DNA of 64,000 nt from Lyophyllum atratum (lineage: Eukaryota; Basidiomycota; Agaricomycetes; Agaricales; Lyophyllaceae): contig JACGCN010000001.1 of NCBI GenBank assembly GCA_014905825.1, positions 3,286,001 through 3,350,000 of the forward strand. The letters are read 5' to 3'. Of the stretch, positions 34,178 through 47,221 are shown piece after piece. The position numbers and the translations under genes were made by a program. Position 1 is the stretch's first letter. Each line of letters opens with the position of its first letter. The notes beneath the pieces are model-generated. The model did no database searches and had not been told where the DNA came from. It was given only the letters and a program-made list of their open reading frames with translations.

Positions 34178-35343
34178 CTATGGTGTATTCCTTGGATATG
34201 AGCGATTTCGGGACTTTTGATGAGCTATGTATAATTGCGATATGGACTTGGGTCGACTTAATCTATCTTACAGGCAGAGACCATGTACGATACTTACTAC
34301 ATACGAGCGCATAAATAGTATTCCTGCATCTTTGATCAGGAAGCTGGGAGGAGTTGCTTTCCATCGTCCTTAGAGTCAATGAATGGTAGAAAGCTTCATT
34401 TTATCACGGTAAGTTGTACAATATTATAGTCCCGTGTATCCATCCTCCGTGGCGTAGTTCCTAGTACATTTATCCACCTGCTGATATAGGACCGAGGATA
34501 TCTTCCAAAACCTGCTCCTATAACATGAGATCGCTCGGCAACACTGCCGTAGCCATCATGTCGCGTCATGGCCAAGTTATGCCCTGGCGCGGAGTCTAGC
34601 TTCGTAATTACGGCCACTGAGAGAGATGTGCATGTGTGAACAACTGGAAGAGTAGAGCGGCAAGCATAGAAAATCGCACCGGGGGCCTGAAGTTCCGATA
34701 GATGATAGTACCCAGGGTGGCTTGGATCCCGAACCACACCAGAAGTGTCTGAACGCAGCGCATCAATTAACTGGCTGGGGGAGAGGACGAAACGGGAGTC
34801 AAACTCACCTTCCTGCGTGCGAGGATGACGTTCAACATATGTGAGGAATGACACCGATGACTGGCCTTGAATGTATGGCCGAGGAGAATTTTGTGGGGGA
34901 GAGCCTAATTCTGTTTTCCTGCTTTTATAAAAAGACAGCTGGCTGTCGATGTGTTCTCGACGGTTATTCTACAGCGGCGGGTCAAGTCTCGAACTCGTCA
35001 ACATATATCTGGACCGCAGTGATATCTCCATGACAGAACCACGTTGATACATTCCTTGGAAGACCTGGAGCCAGAAGGATATTTGGATCGAGTCGCCCGA
35101 AAGTCGCCTGTAGATCGAGGTTGATCTGGACCTCGGGCTGAGATCTTTCATGCGGCCTCGGTCGATTTGTAATGACACGGTCTTGGGCAGTCTAGAACGG
35201 ATCGCAAGTGAATTGGGAGCTCGCAGAGGCATGGGCACCTGTAGCTGTCATCAGAACGAAAGGATTGAACCGTGACGGAGCTTGCAATCCGAACGATATT
35301 ACTCAAAGGCCGACGTCGGATATTGTATCTGACGTGTTAAGTT
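34178..35343. other. Intergenic stretch, possible small or decayed minus-strand ORFs
   Basis: 1,166 bp between the acyltransferase and the TBC gene. A minus-strand ORF of 152 codons (34396-34854, MSFLTYVERHPRTQEGEFDS...) and one of 89 codons (34969-35238) look mildly protein-like. I could neither join them through good splice sites nor match them to a family. They may be a decayed gene or chance ORFs. Confidence 0.35.
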
Positions 35344-37642
35344 TTACAGATCAGGCAGCTCCCGCTGTAATAATCGCGTCCATGTACTTTCCTTCCACCA
35401 TTCATCCATATGGTCGATACGCTCCCACAGCGTCTCCTCATCTACGCCATAGATTTCATATTTACCTCCATCAAGGGGCCGACCCTCCCGCTTAGCTACT
35501 TCAAGTGCAGCTTTGTTCTCCCCTCTAAACAAGCCCAGTGAGCGTCTAGTTGTGTGAGATGTGTTACAAACATACTTAAGCAGCTCCATCAACTCTTTCC
35601 GATCAGGGAAAAACAGGCGAGGTTCCAGCACTCCTAGAATACCGAGGGCAGCACGGTAGAGGAAGGCATCACCTTCCAATAGCAAAACGTCCCATACACG
35701 AGCACAGGCTTCAAACGGTAGGTGATCGAGAAACAGAGGCAAAAGCCAGCCGCGCAAATACGCAGACGGGGATATTTGATGTTGCTTGAAGTTGAAGTAA
35801 ACTTTCGAAGTGTCAGCATATAGGTATGAATTAACAACGGTGAAGGTGCCTACTTTTCGGCATACCGTCCGCGAGTAGCGTATCGAAGATCCTTGGTTTT
35901 CAACGTCAGTGTATTTTAAACAAGGTCAGTATCTTTAGTATATCTGACCTGTAATAAGCTTCAACCTAGGATGAATTAGCTGTTAGTTCATCCTTTAGCT
36001 AGGGGGTACGATGGATCTTCATTTACATCTTCGTGAGAGCCTTCTCCTCCATAGAAACTCCGCATACAATGCCTCTCCAAAAGATTCCGCATTACCACGA
36101 AGCCCTGCTGGGCGGGCATATTAATCAAGAGCATCGCAGCAAGTTTAGCAGCACCCAGAGTGTATCCCAGACCCTCATCACTGCGAGATACAACCCATGC
36201 ACAAAGCATCTCTTTGAGTTCTTCGTAGAGAGGGCCTGTTTCATGATGAAAAATGTGAAGCGAGGGCAGAGTGGTGCGAATATCTTCTTCAATCAAGCTC
36301 AGGCTTTCTTGTGGAAAGACACCAGAGAGTAGGGCTCTTTTTGCTCGCGCGAGACAGGTGCGGTAATGGTCTGCATAAAAGGGGACATAACAATCGCAAT
36401 GTCAAAATTTATAGCAAGATAAAGGGAGCCAGCAAATGTATCGATTGGATATCTACCTTTGCTTAGTGCCAGTGAGTTCCCTACTGCCCGTTCCCACATC
36501 GACGCGCGAAGTTTCGTAGGGATGCCTTTCCACCAAAGCTTGCGGAGTTCTGGGTTCTTGTGCACGACTCTCCAGTCAGGAACTATATCCCTTTCCCATA
36601 CATGTATGGAATCTTCAATGTGCTTTTCTCGAGAAAGACGACGGTCTTGGAGAGCCTTCCGCCTCTTATCAGCTATCAAAGCAGCTGTCAAATTATTTCA
36701 CTGAAGATATGATTGAAAAAACTGACCTGCGGCACGGCTCTGTTTCATCATGGTTTGCCAATCCGCCATATGCTTATCATCTTCCTGGCGGGGTTTCGGG
36801 GGCAGGAATATCGGGCGCGTCTTGCTCCTAACCTTCTCAAATATACTGGGACCCGTAGACCGCGTGGGTCTATGCCCAGAGGGTTTTTGGGGTGGTTTTA
36901 ACTGTGGCTGTGGAGCGGAGGATGAGGATGGAATAGATGCTGGGTTGCTATTAGGATTGAAGATCGAGTTAGAGGGTGGATGAAATATTATAGGAGGAGT
37001 TGCGCTGAGAGGCCGCGGGGGTGGTAGTGATGGTGATGGCTGTGATGCCGCGGGAGGTGGAAGAGATTGGGTCGAGTATGCAGAGTCGGGAGGATATTCT
37101 AGAAACGAGGATGGCGGAGGACTAGGGTGTTCTATTCGATCATCAGGCTCTTCTAAGTCTCTTACGAACGAAATGCGTTGTGGATGCGTCTTCCCAGCAG
37201 AAGCATCTATGATGACGTTTGGGTACGCGTGGACAACTTCATGACCCGTTGTGTGTTCCTCCACATGTTCTTCCTCCACTTCATCTTTCCCATTGTCGAG
37301 CGATATCTGCGAGAACTGATCAGACAGTTCCGGGCTCGGAGAGCGCGGGGTTCGGGGTGGTGAGTGAGAGTCAGAGCGCGACGCTGGTCGATTGCCATTG
37401 ATGTCCAGAGTCGAGACGGACAGATTCTGTTCTTCGAAGAATCTATTGGAATGCGCAGAATCGCCTGCAGACCAAGCACTCTCCATGGGAGGCAGGCTTC
37501 GTGCGATTTCCTCCCGGATTGCTTCTGGGGAGAACTGGTATGCGAGCTCGTTGGAGTCGTCGTCGGAGAAGGCATCGTCGAGGTTGAATGTAGAAGGACG
37601 GTGAAGGGGAGTCTGGAGGGGGATATCCGCGAGACCATCCAT
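35344..37642 (-). CDS. TBC-domain protein (Rab GAP-like) with long disordered N-terminus
   Basis: The first 314 residues are acidic then Ser/Pro-rich (PSPPPSSFLEYPPDSAYSTQ and more). The TBC domain begins around LRKLWWKGIPTKLRASMWER. The arginine-finger region reads SLIEEDIRTTLPSLHIF; the Arg sits one position earlier than in the consensus IxxDxxRT. The glutamine-finger region reads DEGLGYTLGAAKLAAMLLIN, with Leu where YxQG normally has Gln. The distal part contains AYYRIFDTLLADGMPKIYFN, LRGWLLPLFLDHLPFEACAR and WDVLLLEGDAFLYRAALGIL, which are standard TBC helices. The fold is clear, but GAP activity is doubtful from these substitutions. Introns are short, about six. It starts only 87 bp from the divergent GCP4 gene. 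Confidence 0.82.
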
Positions 37643-37729
37643 TGGGAGGGCAGACGAGGACTACTTCTGAGATAGCAGCAATTAAGGAGCAACGGTGGCT
37701 GTGTTGCGGCTTGTCGCGTCTCTCCAAGG
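37643..37729. promoter_or_regulatory. 87-bp bidirectional promoter, TBC gene / GCP4 gene
   Basis: Only 87 bp separate the divergent start codons, so promoters and 5' leaders must overlap. No TATA element or specific site was recognised. Confidence 0.5.
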
Positions 37730-40053
37730 ATGATCGCTGAAGTCCTCCTTCTCCTTGCCGGCCACTCCTCTTCCCTCTTCCCTACTGACCATACTCTTCA
37801 CCCATCTTTCACACCCCTGCTCCATCCCGGAGAGCAGCAGTGTCTGGAGTCCCTTGGTCTCATCGCCTTCCGATATCGCAAGATAAAGGCTACATCCAGC
37901 CGCCTTTCCCACTCATCATCACGCTCCATATGCGCCCTGTGCGCGACCCTCAGCCACATCTTGAGGAACGAGTACGAGTCTCTCGTCATTGAAACCGAGG
38001 CCAAGATTCTCAGGCGCGACGCCAACCTCGTCGCGAGTGGTTCATTCGTGCCGCTGTCGTCCATCCGCGCAACCTTCTCAGAATGGGACGCGCCCCTTGC
38101 CGCACTTGCCTCATTGGTCGAGGAGCTGGAGTCAGAGAAACATTGGAGACCTGGGCCATTGATTGACATGCTGTTGTCGCGCTCGCACACCGGTGTTCAC
38201 CGTGTTGCGGACATCCTATCGCGTCTCTCTGTCGCTGTGCAACGTGTATGGCGAACTCAACTCACAGCTTTCCTCGTACACGGCTCTGTCTCAAGTGTCG
38301 ATCCCTTTGCTTCCGAAAAATACGCTATCCTGGAAGGATCCATACCCTCATGTGTTTCTGCACAATCGCATGAATCCATAGCCTATGTTGGACGCGCCAT
38401 TGGCACGGTGAAAACTGCTAAATGGCAGAAACAGCTTCCTCAGAGCCTGGCAGTGGCGCACACCACTCTTTTAGAGAACGTCCTGCCTGAAGATCAGCAT
38501 GCATTTGATCTCGTCATTTCACAGATCAGAACGAATGTTAGTGAATGGCTGTGGTTGAATGTGTTGACTCAGAAGGATGTAGAAGATGCGGTTGAATCAT
38601 TGTAAGCTGTCTCTCAATTTTTTTGAACTTACTGTTGATAAGCCTTGTAGAGCTAACTACTTCCTGCTACGTAATGGAGAGTTTAGTCTCTCTGTAATCC
38701 GTGAGATCGAGCGCCTTAAACTGTCTCGTCTAACAATACGCTCGGGACCAACATCTATGATTCGTGAACAGGATCTAAACCTTGCTCTTCTTCGCGCATC
38801 TCTTGGTACAACAGCACAACACGATCCAGCCCTTACCCATCTACGTTTTTCTCTTCCTTCCGGGCCACTCCGGCCACTCCTTCCATCGCTCGCAAACACC
38901 GCTCCCATACCACCGGCATCACCCACCACACCTGGGTTGATGGATTACCATTTATTCACGTCCCATTTGCTCGGTACACCACTGACTTTGACATATAATG
39001 TCACTTGGCCGCTTGATCTGTTCCTCCATTCGGCAGACCTTAACGCGTATGCTGGTCTGTTTTCCTACCTTTCCGCTCTTCGTAAGACCCATGTGCGGGT
39101 CCAAAGCTGCTGGACCTCCCTCTCTAATGCTCAGCGAGCTCGTCGGCGATGGACAGGGCTGGGAGAAGGCGGTACTGCAGAGGATCTTGATTTACGAAGC
39201 AGATTGTTACGCTGCGGGTGGGGCGTCGTTCGTGATATGGAGTGGTTTCTGGACACACTATTGGGATACATCATGATGGATGTCGTCGACATGGAATTCA
39301 GAAAGCTGAAAGAAAATCTGGGCAAGAAGGTCCCCGTCGGCGCTAATGGTGCACCAGGGAGAGACACACCTGTCGCTCCGTCAAGCGACTCGTCATCCAT
39401 CCCAAGATTACCTGCTTCATCCAGCACAACTTCCAACTCGACTTTCTCGCCCTTAGACTTTACCACCCTTCGTGCTATTCACGCAACCTATCTCGATCGG
39501 CTCTTAACGGGGTGCCTCTTGACGAATTCAACACTAACGTCCATTATCCGGCCTATATTAGACATTTGCGAACGGTTTGTAGCACAGGTTGAACGCTGGG
39601 GCGGAGATGTCTTGCCTGCACTGTTGTTCGAAGGAAGTCTCAAGGGCGGGGATGACGAGGTTGGGACTATGGTGAAAGAGAGGTGGCTGATTGTTGCTGA
39701 AATCAACGATGTGGGTGGTTCCAATTTATCTTGGCTCTCATCTCATGCAGGGAAAACAGTCACTACAAAAATTCCTTGTTTCGTTCTTTGAGCAACTTAC
39801 GCTATCAATATCTCAACAACCCTTCACGGCTGCGACGGATGCTTCGAAATCCATTCTCATGAATGGGAGCATGGCAAACCTCACGACATTCAATATTTCC
39901 AGGGGTGCCAGGGGTTCGGATGGAGGATTAGGGGAAGTCCGGCGGCATGTGGAGCGCCTGTTGTTGAGATTGGACTTCAATGGAGGTTTCTCTCAACGTC
40001 GGGAGAGTAAAGGATATACCACAGATATACTCGCGGAAGGGGGATTGACTTAA
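37730..40053 (+). CDS. Gamma-tubulin complex component 4 (Spc97/Spc98 family)
   Basis: GCP4 subunit of the gamma-tubulin ring complex, which nucleates microtubules at spindle pole bodies. The start MIAEVLLLLAGHSSSLF has the pattern of GCP4 N-termini (MIHELLLALSGYPGSIF in human). GRIP1 region: SFVPLSSIRATFSEWDAPLA, RPGPLIDMLLSRSHTGVHRV. The junction to GRIP2 is NYFLLRNGEFSLSVIREIE, equivalent to FFLLGRGELF, after an intron at about 38604-38650. GRIP2: LTLTYNVTWPLDLFLHSADL, YAGLFSYLSALRKTHVRVQ, RDMEWFLDTLLGYIMMDVVD, IHATYLDRLLTGCLLTN, and the terminal HVERLLLRLDFNGGFSQRR. The second intron is 39709-39751. Length, about 740 residues, is normal. Two introns only; all frames join cleanly. Confidence 0.9.
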
Positions 40054-40378
40054 CGGATACCGTATCATATTGGTATCATACAATTCATTCTTTATCGAAA
40101 TGTAGATAAGATCGCTACTATTTTGATCTTGTAAGGGTCAACCAATAATTTTTACTGTCTGTGACGTTGACCCCGTTGGCTGCTCTATGTTCCATGTACC
40201 GCGTCGGGTGGCGACAGGTTTAATAAGGCAGGGGCTGGAGGTACGAAATATGGTGTAATCTGATTTGACGGGGTGATAATCAAGAAGACAGACCTCCTGC
40301 AAATTCCGAGCAATGGGTGATACAAACACGGCACAGCGACTCTCCCATCAACTACGACTACTCCGCCCAGTGCACAAC

Positions 40379-41605
40379 ATGACATCTCGTTCGTAGATCT
40401 TATAGCCCCTCTGGGAATTGTACGCTCTAACATACAGCACAGAATACACTCCCCGTGCCATCGGTGCACCCAATACCCTTGGTAAAAATTTCCATCGATC
40501 CTCACAATCAGATCAGTCCAGCTAACCATCCTGCATATGCGCAGAGCATCGTGTGTTCATTGAACAGAACGGATCTGTCGTCTCGCCGTTCCACGACATC
40601 CCTCTCTTCGCTGACCAGAACAATGGCATCTTCAACATGATCGTCGAGGTTCCTCGCTGGACCAATGCGAAGATGGAGATCTCCAAGGAGGAAGCGTTCA
40701 ATCCTATCAAGCAGGATATCAAGAAGGGAAGGTTGAGATACGTCCGCAACTGTTTCCCCCACCACGGATACATCTGGAACTACGGCGCATTCCCCCAGGT
40801 AAGTCTATGTCATGTCATCGGAGTCCTTTTCTTATCGAAAATCCTTTCTCATTATCGCAGACCTGGGAGGATCCTGCCCAGTCCCACGCTGAAACCAAGG
40901 CCAAGGGAGACAACGATCCCCTCGATGTTTGTGAGATCGGCGAGCAGGTCGGTTATGTCGGCCAGGTCAAGCAGGTCAAGGTCCTCGGTATCATGGCCCT
41001 CCTAGATGAAGGCGAGACGGACTGGAAAGTCATTGTCGTCGACGTTCAGGACCCCCTTGCTTCCAAGTTGAACGATATCGAAGATGTTGAGCGTCATCTC
41101 CCGGGCCTCATCAGGGCGACCAATGAATGGTTCAGGTATGCTACCGATATATATGGTTTGCCTTTGTGATGTTGATGCCCTGATCCTTGCAGGATCTACA
41201 AGATCCCCGATGGAAAGCCCGAGAACACCTTCGCTTTCTCAGGTGAGGCGAAGAACAAGAAATACGCTACAGAGATCATCCACGAATGCCACGAGTCTTG
41301 GCGCCGTCTGATTACTGGTGAATCGCCGGCCAAGACTCCCACCTACGACCTCTCCATGTTCGTGTTTTTTTTGAGGGGTTGTGCTTCTTCCTGATTTTCT
41401 GTCCACAGCCGTAACATCACCATCCAAAACTCCCCAGGCTTCGTCCGTCGGGATGATCCTTCTTATACCGGCATTCCTCCTGATTCGAGGAAGCCTCCTG
41501 CACCTATCGACTCTTCTGGTAAGATATTCATTTGGTGGATTTGTTCAGGCGCTCAATGTCCACGCAGTCTCGAAATGGTTCTATATCTCGTCAGCGCAGG
41601 TTTAA
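40379..41605 (+). CDS. IPP1: Soluble inorganic pyrophosphatase (family I)
   Basis: Cytosolic Mg-dependent enzyme hydrolysing pyrophosphate, which drives biosynthesis forward. A short first exon (MTSQ) joins [20 protein letters not shown] through introns near 40389-40443 and 40483-40543. It is followed by [20 protein letters not shown] and [20 protein letters not shown]. The metal-binding signature [13 protein letters not shown] has the three Asp of D-x-D-P-x-[21 protein letters not shown] comes next, and the C-terminal part is [19 protein letters not shown]. The last exon, reached by a GTAAGA intron, ends [10 protein letters not shown]. Length and motifs are those of eukaryotic PPases. Predicted by family to be strongly expressed; no promoter element is claimed. 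Confidence 0.93.
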
Positions 41606-41957
41606 GGTGTTCTGGCGTTGTCATACGTAAAATCAAATGATCGTAGACTGTTGGATTGTGAAAACGAAAACGATAAGAAATGCAGCGTATATTAGCGCCA
41701 GCTCACCTGCGCCCAAGGAAAGAAAATCACAAAAGAAGTTGCATCATCGATATGAGCATACCTCGCCTCTTACTTTCGCTTTCTTGCAACTGATATCAAT
41801 AGCAAAACGTGAAGTTAGGTCCACTCAGATCGCCATGACTACGACTCGAACCATTACACCATATGCCTTGCTCCGATAGTGCCGCTCACCCTTGGTCCAA
41901 TGAGCTTATAATGTAACTGGGCATGTTGTGTCCTTCCACAAAACAGGCACAGAAATT

Positions 41958-42509
41958 ATGGCTCGTGAAACCTATCTCATTGTCTACAACTCTCCTCTCT
42001 TCGCTGCACACTGGTCACTCTATATACCATTCGCCTCTTCTCAACGAGAGAAAGGCGTCGGCAAGATCATCCATGCCGTGGGTAGCCTTGCTGAAGGATT
42101 CACCATCGAGTTCAAACGCCACTACCGGCCAGCGCAAGACTCACGCAGCAAGACATTTGTGGCTCTCGGGCCTATAGACGAGGGATGTTTTAACGATGAC
42201 AGCGATCCTGAAGCCGAGGAGACGGTAGATAGCGTTGCTGTTGACGAGATGGAACGCAGAGCAAAACTGGTGCACCCACCTGGAAGGTCGCTGAATTCTG
42301 CGAGTGTTGGTGACGTAGAAGTACATGTACGCCGCCAGCTCGCTCATAAGTATTTATTTTCTACTAATGATACCACACCCACCTGACAGACTCGCATTGC
42401 CGTGCAAAACTGCCAAACCTGGATGGTTCAATATGTTGGCGCTCTTGTATGTCAAGGTGTTTACCAGGAGGGTGCCTTGATGGCTGTCCGTAAAGCCCCT
42501 CAGAACTAG
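41958..42509 (+). CDS. Small hypothetical protein of agaricomycete type
   Basis: Not assigned to a named family. Exon 1 reads MARETYLIVYNSPLFAAHWS, LYIPFASSQREKGVGKIIHA and IEFKRHYRPAQDSRSK, then an acidic stretch (DDSDPEAEETVDSVAVDEM). The second exon gives RIAVQNCQTWMVQYVGALV and CQGVYQEGALMAVRKAPQN. To keep this frame the donor must be GTACGC after GDVEVH (about 42328), not the nearer GTATTT, which would produce a different, less convincing tail. I recognise the general pattern from fungal hypotheticals: an N-terminal YNS-x-x-xxAHW segment and a C-terminal NCQ-x-W helix. I know no function. Confidence 0.6.
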
Positions 42510-42669
42510 GATTGAAGGGCCTACGAGGAGCAAAGGGGTGGTGGTGAACAACCCTCCCAGCTTCTTATGGTGCCCAAGCTATATTGTGATACCTGAACGA
42601 GCTCGTTATATACATTAGGGTATTGTACTCTATTGTGTAGGTAAATTACAACTCTTTCGAGTGCAGAAT

Positions 42670-45600
42670 CTATGGTCGATGTTTTTCTACTCCAAGATCA
42701 GGCTGCGCACTGGGATACCGGCAATATCGGTCAGAGATCGACGTGACCGTCCACGTTCCTGAGAGACATGCATGAGTAAAGATCTGAGGATAAGACGTGC
42801 ATATCACACCTTCTAGCGCAGAGAAGACCGAATATTCGTTCGTGGTAACACGCGTGACTGTATGGGTCTCAAGGACCTTTCCAGGTTTACCACCTTTCTT
42901 AGGGCTGGGCTCCGAGCGTTGATAGGTGAAGGTGAACGGTGGTTCGCCTATCAAGGTAAAGACTATCTCAGCCTGGTCCCCTAGAGAGCAAAAGGGTGAA
43001 TGTTGGTTTTATATATTAATAGAGAAGCAGAGTTTGTACCTTCGTGAATATCCTGGAAAATTCTCTTTCCCTGGCCGACTTGAGCAGAAGGCAGCGGATG
43101 CACTGTGAAGCGCAAGTCCGCCACCGCTGCTTTACAAAGCTTTTGTTGATGAGCGATCGAAGTTATGGTAAATTCACCGGGTTGTTGCTGGAGGAGTGAA
43201 AAGGGGGACACTTTGGCTTCATGAGTGTATGCTTTGCCATTGATGCGGTATCTACGAAGTAGAATAATCAAGATATGCTTTGAACGGAGCAACGAGATCA
43301 CATACCCAATATTCCAAGGAGGTACGCCCTCGAGTTGGAATTGTATCACTTCGCCTACGCAATAGTCCACCCGTCGATCGAATGGAATAATGGCAGCTGT
43401 CTCGGCCACATCGACCCAGATCGAGCTGGATATGGCGTCCAACGCCGCCGGAGGACAGTGAGAGGCATCGTGAACAGACTCAATCGTGACGAGATGGGGG
43501 CCGATGGATTGGAAAATGTACGAAGGCAAATCGATTTTCCACGTAAGTTCGAGCACCTCCACGTTAATCATATCAACCTGGCTGGTCCCTATGTTCTTGA
43601 TGGACAGTTTAAGTGAGAATGGTGGTGTCCCGTCGAACAAGACGACCCCATCACTCGAAATAGCGTCCGAAGGGGTGAACGCGTCGTTCAAGCAATGCGA
43701 CACGCGATTGCGGTTCTTGAAGCGAGCTGAAGGCCGCATAGATATCTCTTGCTCAAACAAGAGTCGTTCGCTTCTAGGAATGACTGCGCTCCTATGTTTC
43801 GTAAGGGGATATTCCGCATCACCGATTTGTTTGACCTCATAGTACATGCGGGAAGGATTCGACGTTTGCAGTTGAAAGCGTGTGTGTGGTTGGATGCTAT
43901 TGAGAATCGGCTGATCGATGACTCTCGTTCCTCCATTGTCGTTCTGCGCGATATTGTACATGATCTGGAAAGGCGGACGACCTGTCCTATGCTTTAGCAA
44001 TGGAATAAAAAAAGTGATCAGGGCAAACAACCTGTCAAATCGAGGTCCACGTAGTCAACGGTCCCTTCACATACGGCAGGCAGGATATGCGAGTTGTTGT
44101 GAGGTTCATAGATTGAATTGGTTTGCGGCGAAAGCTTTGCGGATGGCCTTGGTATCCACTTCACCTCGTAGGTTGAGGCGTCAGCAATGATTGAGCCCGG
44201 ACAATAAGAGTCGGCAACCTACGAAAGGTTTAGTTTTGCTTCAAAATTTGAGTAAGGGCGGTCCTTACCTCCAAAATCTCATATATGCCTTTTTGAGTCA
44301 CGATAAGATTGTCATTGGGATTCATGAGAGTCCTCGTCAGAATTTTGTCGTCTTCAACTCGACGGTACTTGATTCGCCACGGCTATCAAATTTTGACCCA
44401 TCAGAGGGGCAAGAGGCGAAGGTTACAGATGGCTCACTCCATCTCCTGTTAGTCGCAGAGGCAAACTTGCGGGCTCATTTTCCAGAACAGTTACGTGCCG
44501 CTTGTCCCCACTACCGTAAAATTTGGCCGTCGGCTATAGAGATGTTTTCAGCAACGATGAACGGCAACAGCGCGTAAAATATATAGATGCTTACCTTCAC
44601 CGCTCTAACATCGACCGAAATGCCAGGAACAGATACCGGACGCTTGCATTTGTACGCGTCTTCAATACTTACTGTAGTGTGTCCAAAAATTAGTGGTGAC
44701 GCGAGGTAAGATATAAGACCAACCAATATTGATTTCGAAAGTTCCGCCATTACTCTCCAGACTCTTTGGAACGGGGATTTGGATGGACTTCCGAGAAGCC
44801 TCTATCCCTTGAATCTGGAAGTTCTCCGAGCTCCTGGGACCGACTGTCTGCATTTCGAGATTCCAAGGGCCCGTCCCCTAGTGATGAGCATATGAGCAAA
44901 GTTGAATGAAGAGAAGCGATTTCTTTACTCTCAGATCAACGTCGACTGATACAGTACCTCCGTCACAACTGCTAATCCTCCTTCTGTTCCCCGTTTGAGT
45001 AGTGACGAAGTCCGCGGCAGCAAGAGGGTGTATCACTTGATCGATACTAGGACCCTGCAATTCCACTTTTTTATAATTAGTGTCACTCATTTGGGTGAAT
45101 GTGAACTTGTAATGGCCACTGCGATCAGGTTGAATCGTCAATTCTCCCCGAGATGTCGAGAAGGTCTCCCGCAAGTCCCGAGGGGGCTCATTATCGCGTT
45201 GCATGCGGTAATACACATAGAATGGAGGTGTGCCATGTAAGACCAGAGAGGCAGATACTCCCGTATCTCCAGAACTAGAGATGAAGAGTTTCAGGGGCTG
45301 ATGAAATCTGAGTTGACATGTCATACCATTCGTGGATTCGCTTCCATTGTATTTCCGCGGTTGGCAAGGGTTTCTCTATGACCTTGCAGGTTTCAGGGGC
45401 AAGAACATCACCCGAACACCGCTTAAAGCAAGTGAGCACAAGTACTGAAGCTCAGAAAAACAAGATGAGATTAACCTTTCCCTGCACTCCTGCAATCACA
45501 TAATCCCCAGGTGCGTTTGCACGAACATCTATCTCTCGCCTATTGCCCTGCGTCTTGAGAATTTTCTTCCACGGTTTGTAACGCTTGTTCCCCTTGCCCT

Positions 45601-47221
45601 CAGAGTCTTGAGGAGGTTGGTACTGGAAGGAGATTTCCCAAGGGGAGTCGAATTCGTCCGAATCATTCAGAGCGATACTCAGCGGCGCTTCACTTCCGAT
45701 GAGGAGGGAGGTTGGCGAGCCAGGGCGACAATGTCTGAATGAGACCGTGGGCCGTCGAAGTACGACCAAAGAACGGGTGGTTTTGGTCTGAGCGGCGGAC
45801 CCAATTGCACCTGCGGAGCCATCAGAGCCTACACGGACCACATTGCCGACACTGTCCATCACTTCTTCAAGAGCGTAAAGATACGTTCCTGGGGCATCCA
45901 ATGATATCGTCAAAGGAATGTTCAGTTCCTGTACTACGCCTCGTGTCGTCGCCGCCGTACGCTGATCGTTTGGGTCATTATCCTCGATACCTTCTACCAG
46001 GAAGTGCTCCAGTCGTCCATTGATTGTCTTTAACCAACGAAGACTCAACGGTGGTACGCCCAGCACCTTGATCATCAGCTGCAGATCGGAATCATGTCCA
46101 CTGCACCGCACATTGTCTTTGGTCGATTCATCGTCGACGAATTCCACGCTGGGGCAGGGGACCACAGTGATGCTAGCGGGATAGGAAATGCGAGCTTGAA
46201 CATGGGAATGGTCGGCAACACTTTCGAGTCGAAGTGTCCCTGGTCTTGATAGTCGAATATAAACAAGGGATTGCGTCTTCTGTAGTAACGCATTTTGAGG
46301 CTCTTGAGTGTCATCATCGTCGTCGTCATATTCGTCGTAATCGTCGGAGACCCGAGTGGCCGTGGTAGGTCGCGAGACCTGGAAAGCTTCAAGGCGATCA
46401 TGTTCCATCGCTTTCAGATCCTTTGCCGTCAATTCAACAATTTCAGGCACATCGTGACCAAGAGGCGTCAATGAGTAACTGAGTCCAGCCAAATTAGTGT
46501 TGTTGAGCAGGATGGGGATCAGAACAAAATTATCGGGAGGAGCGAGACAGAATGAAAGTCCATGGGGGTTGAGCTGCGCGGTACTAATTGGCGACATCCG
46601 AACAGTATGTTGCCCAAGCAAATGGGCATCCTTTGTGCCCGATACAGGAAGTAACCCGAACGTAAGAGGAGCCAAGTAGTCGATGAAACTGAATGCTTCA
46701 GGTGTCGAAGATAATCCATGTATGCCTGAATAGAGGTTCGTTAGCAACATAAATAATGCAATGAGGTAAGGTTGACGCACTCGATGAAGATGAAGGGTCA
46801 AATCCGCCTGACCTTGATGGCAAATTGAGGCTGATTCCACCGAACATTAACCCATCCAGAAACCACAGAAGAGCTATTTGTAGCAAGACTACTGCCTTGC
46901 TGTATGTAAGTCGAGGTATCCGAAGCTGAGTGAGTATTGCACAGTATGCGAAATCAACGAAAAGCCATTTTCTGCAGTTCGCAACGCCTTCATCCCCACT
47001 GACGAGGTACCAGGAGAAGTCGACTACTTTGATCGCCTGTAACAGACATATGAGTTGAGATTGTAAGCTTGGATACAGAGAAAGTCCATCACCTGACACA
47101 GGAGCCCTAAGCTAAGATAGTACAGGCGCTGTGAGGGTACGTCCAAGTATCTCTCCGGTATCAACGGCTGGGGACCAGGCGGGTGGTTACTAGTTGAATG
47201 CTTTTCTTCAGGCGCCGGCAT
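42670..47221 (-). CDS. POM152: Nucleoporin POM152 homologue
   Basis: Integral pore-membrane nucleoporin that anchors the nuclear pore inner/luminal ring. The N-terminal part, on the pore/cytosolic side, contains PLIPERYLDVPSQRLYYLSL, then transmembrane segments (LYYLSLGLLCQ, LFVDFAYCAILTQLRI, VVLLQIALLWFLDGLMFG). The luminal region is a chain of Ig/cadherin-like repeats, each with a G-x-P-P/W-x-x-x-Y pattern: GVPPLSLRWLK, HGTPPFYVYYRM, GTGPWNLEM, LTGDGPWRIKYRR (across an intron), TGRPPFQIMYN, DGTPPFSLKLS, LEGVPPWNIGYRING and IGEPPFTFTYQR. Most repeats end with a G-x-Y strand (PGDYVIAGV; SGHYKFTF; KGIYEILEV). More than ten short introns are needed. The extreme C-terminus reads CRYPSAQPDLGVEKHRP. 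A Met ten codons upstream (47251) is also possible. Confidence 0.9.

Noticed and set aside
34396..34854. 152-codon minus-strand ORF as a gene
   Set aside because: No recognisable motif, no convincing neighbouring exon, and the ORF upstream on the same strand ends in stops that good splice sites do not remove. Left as an uncertain stretch.
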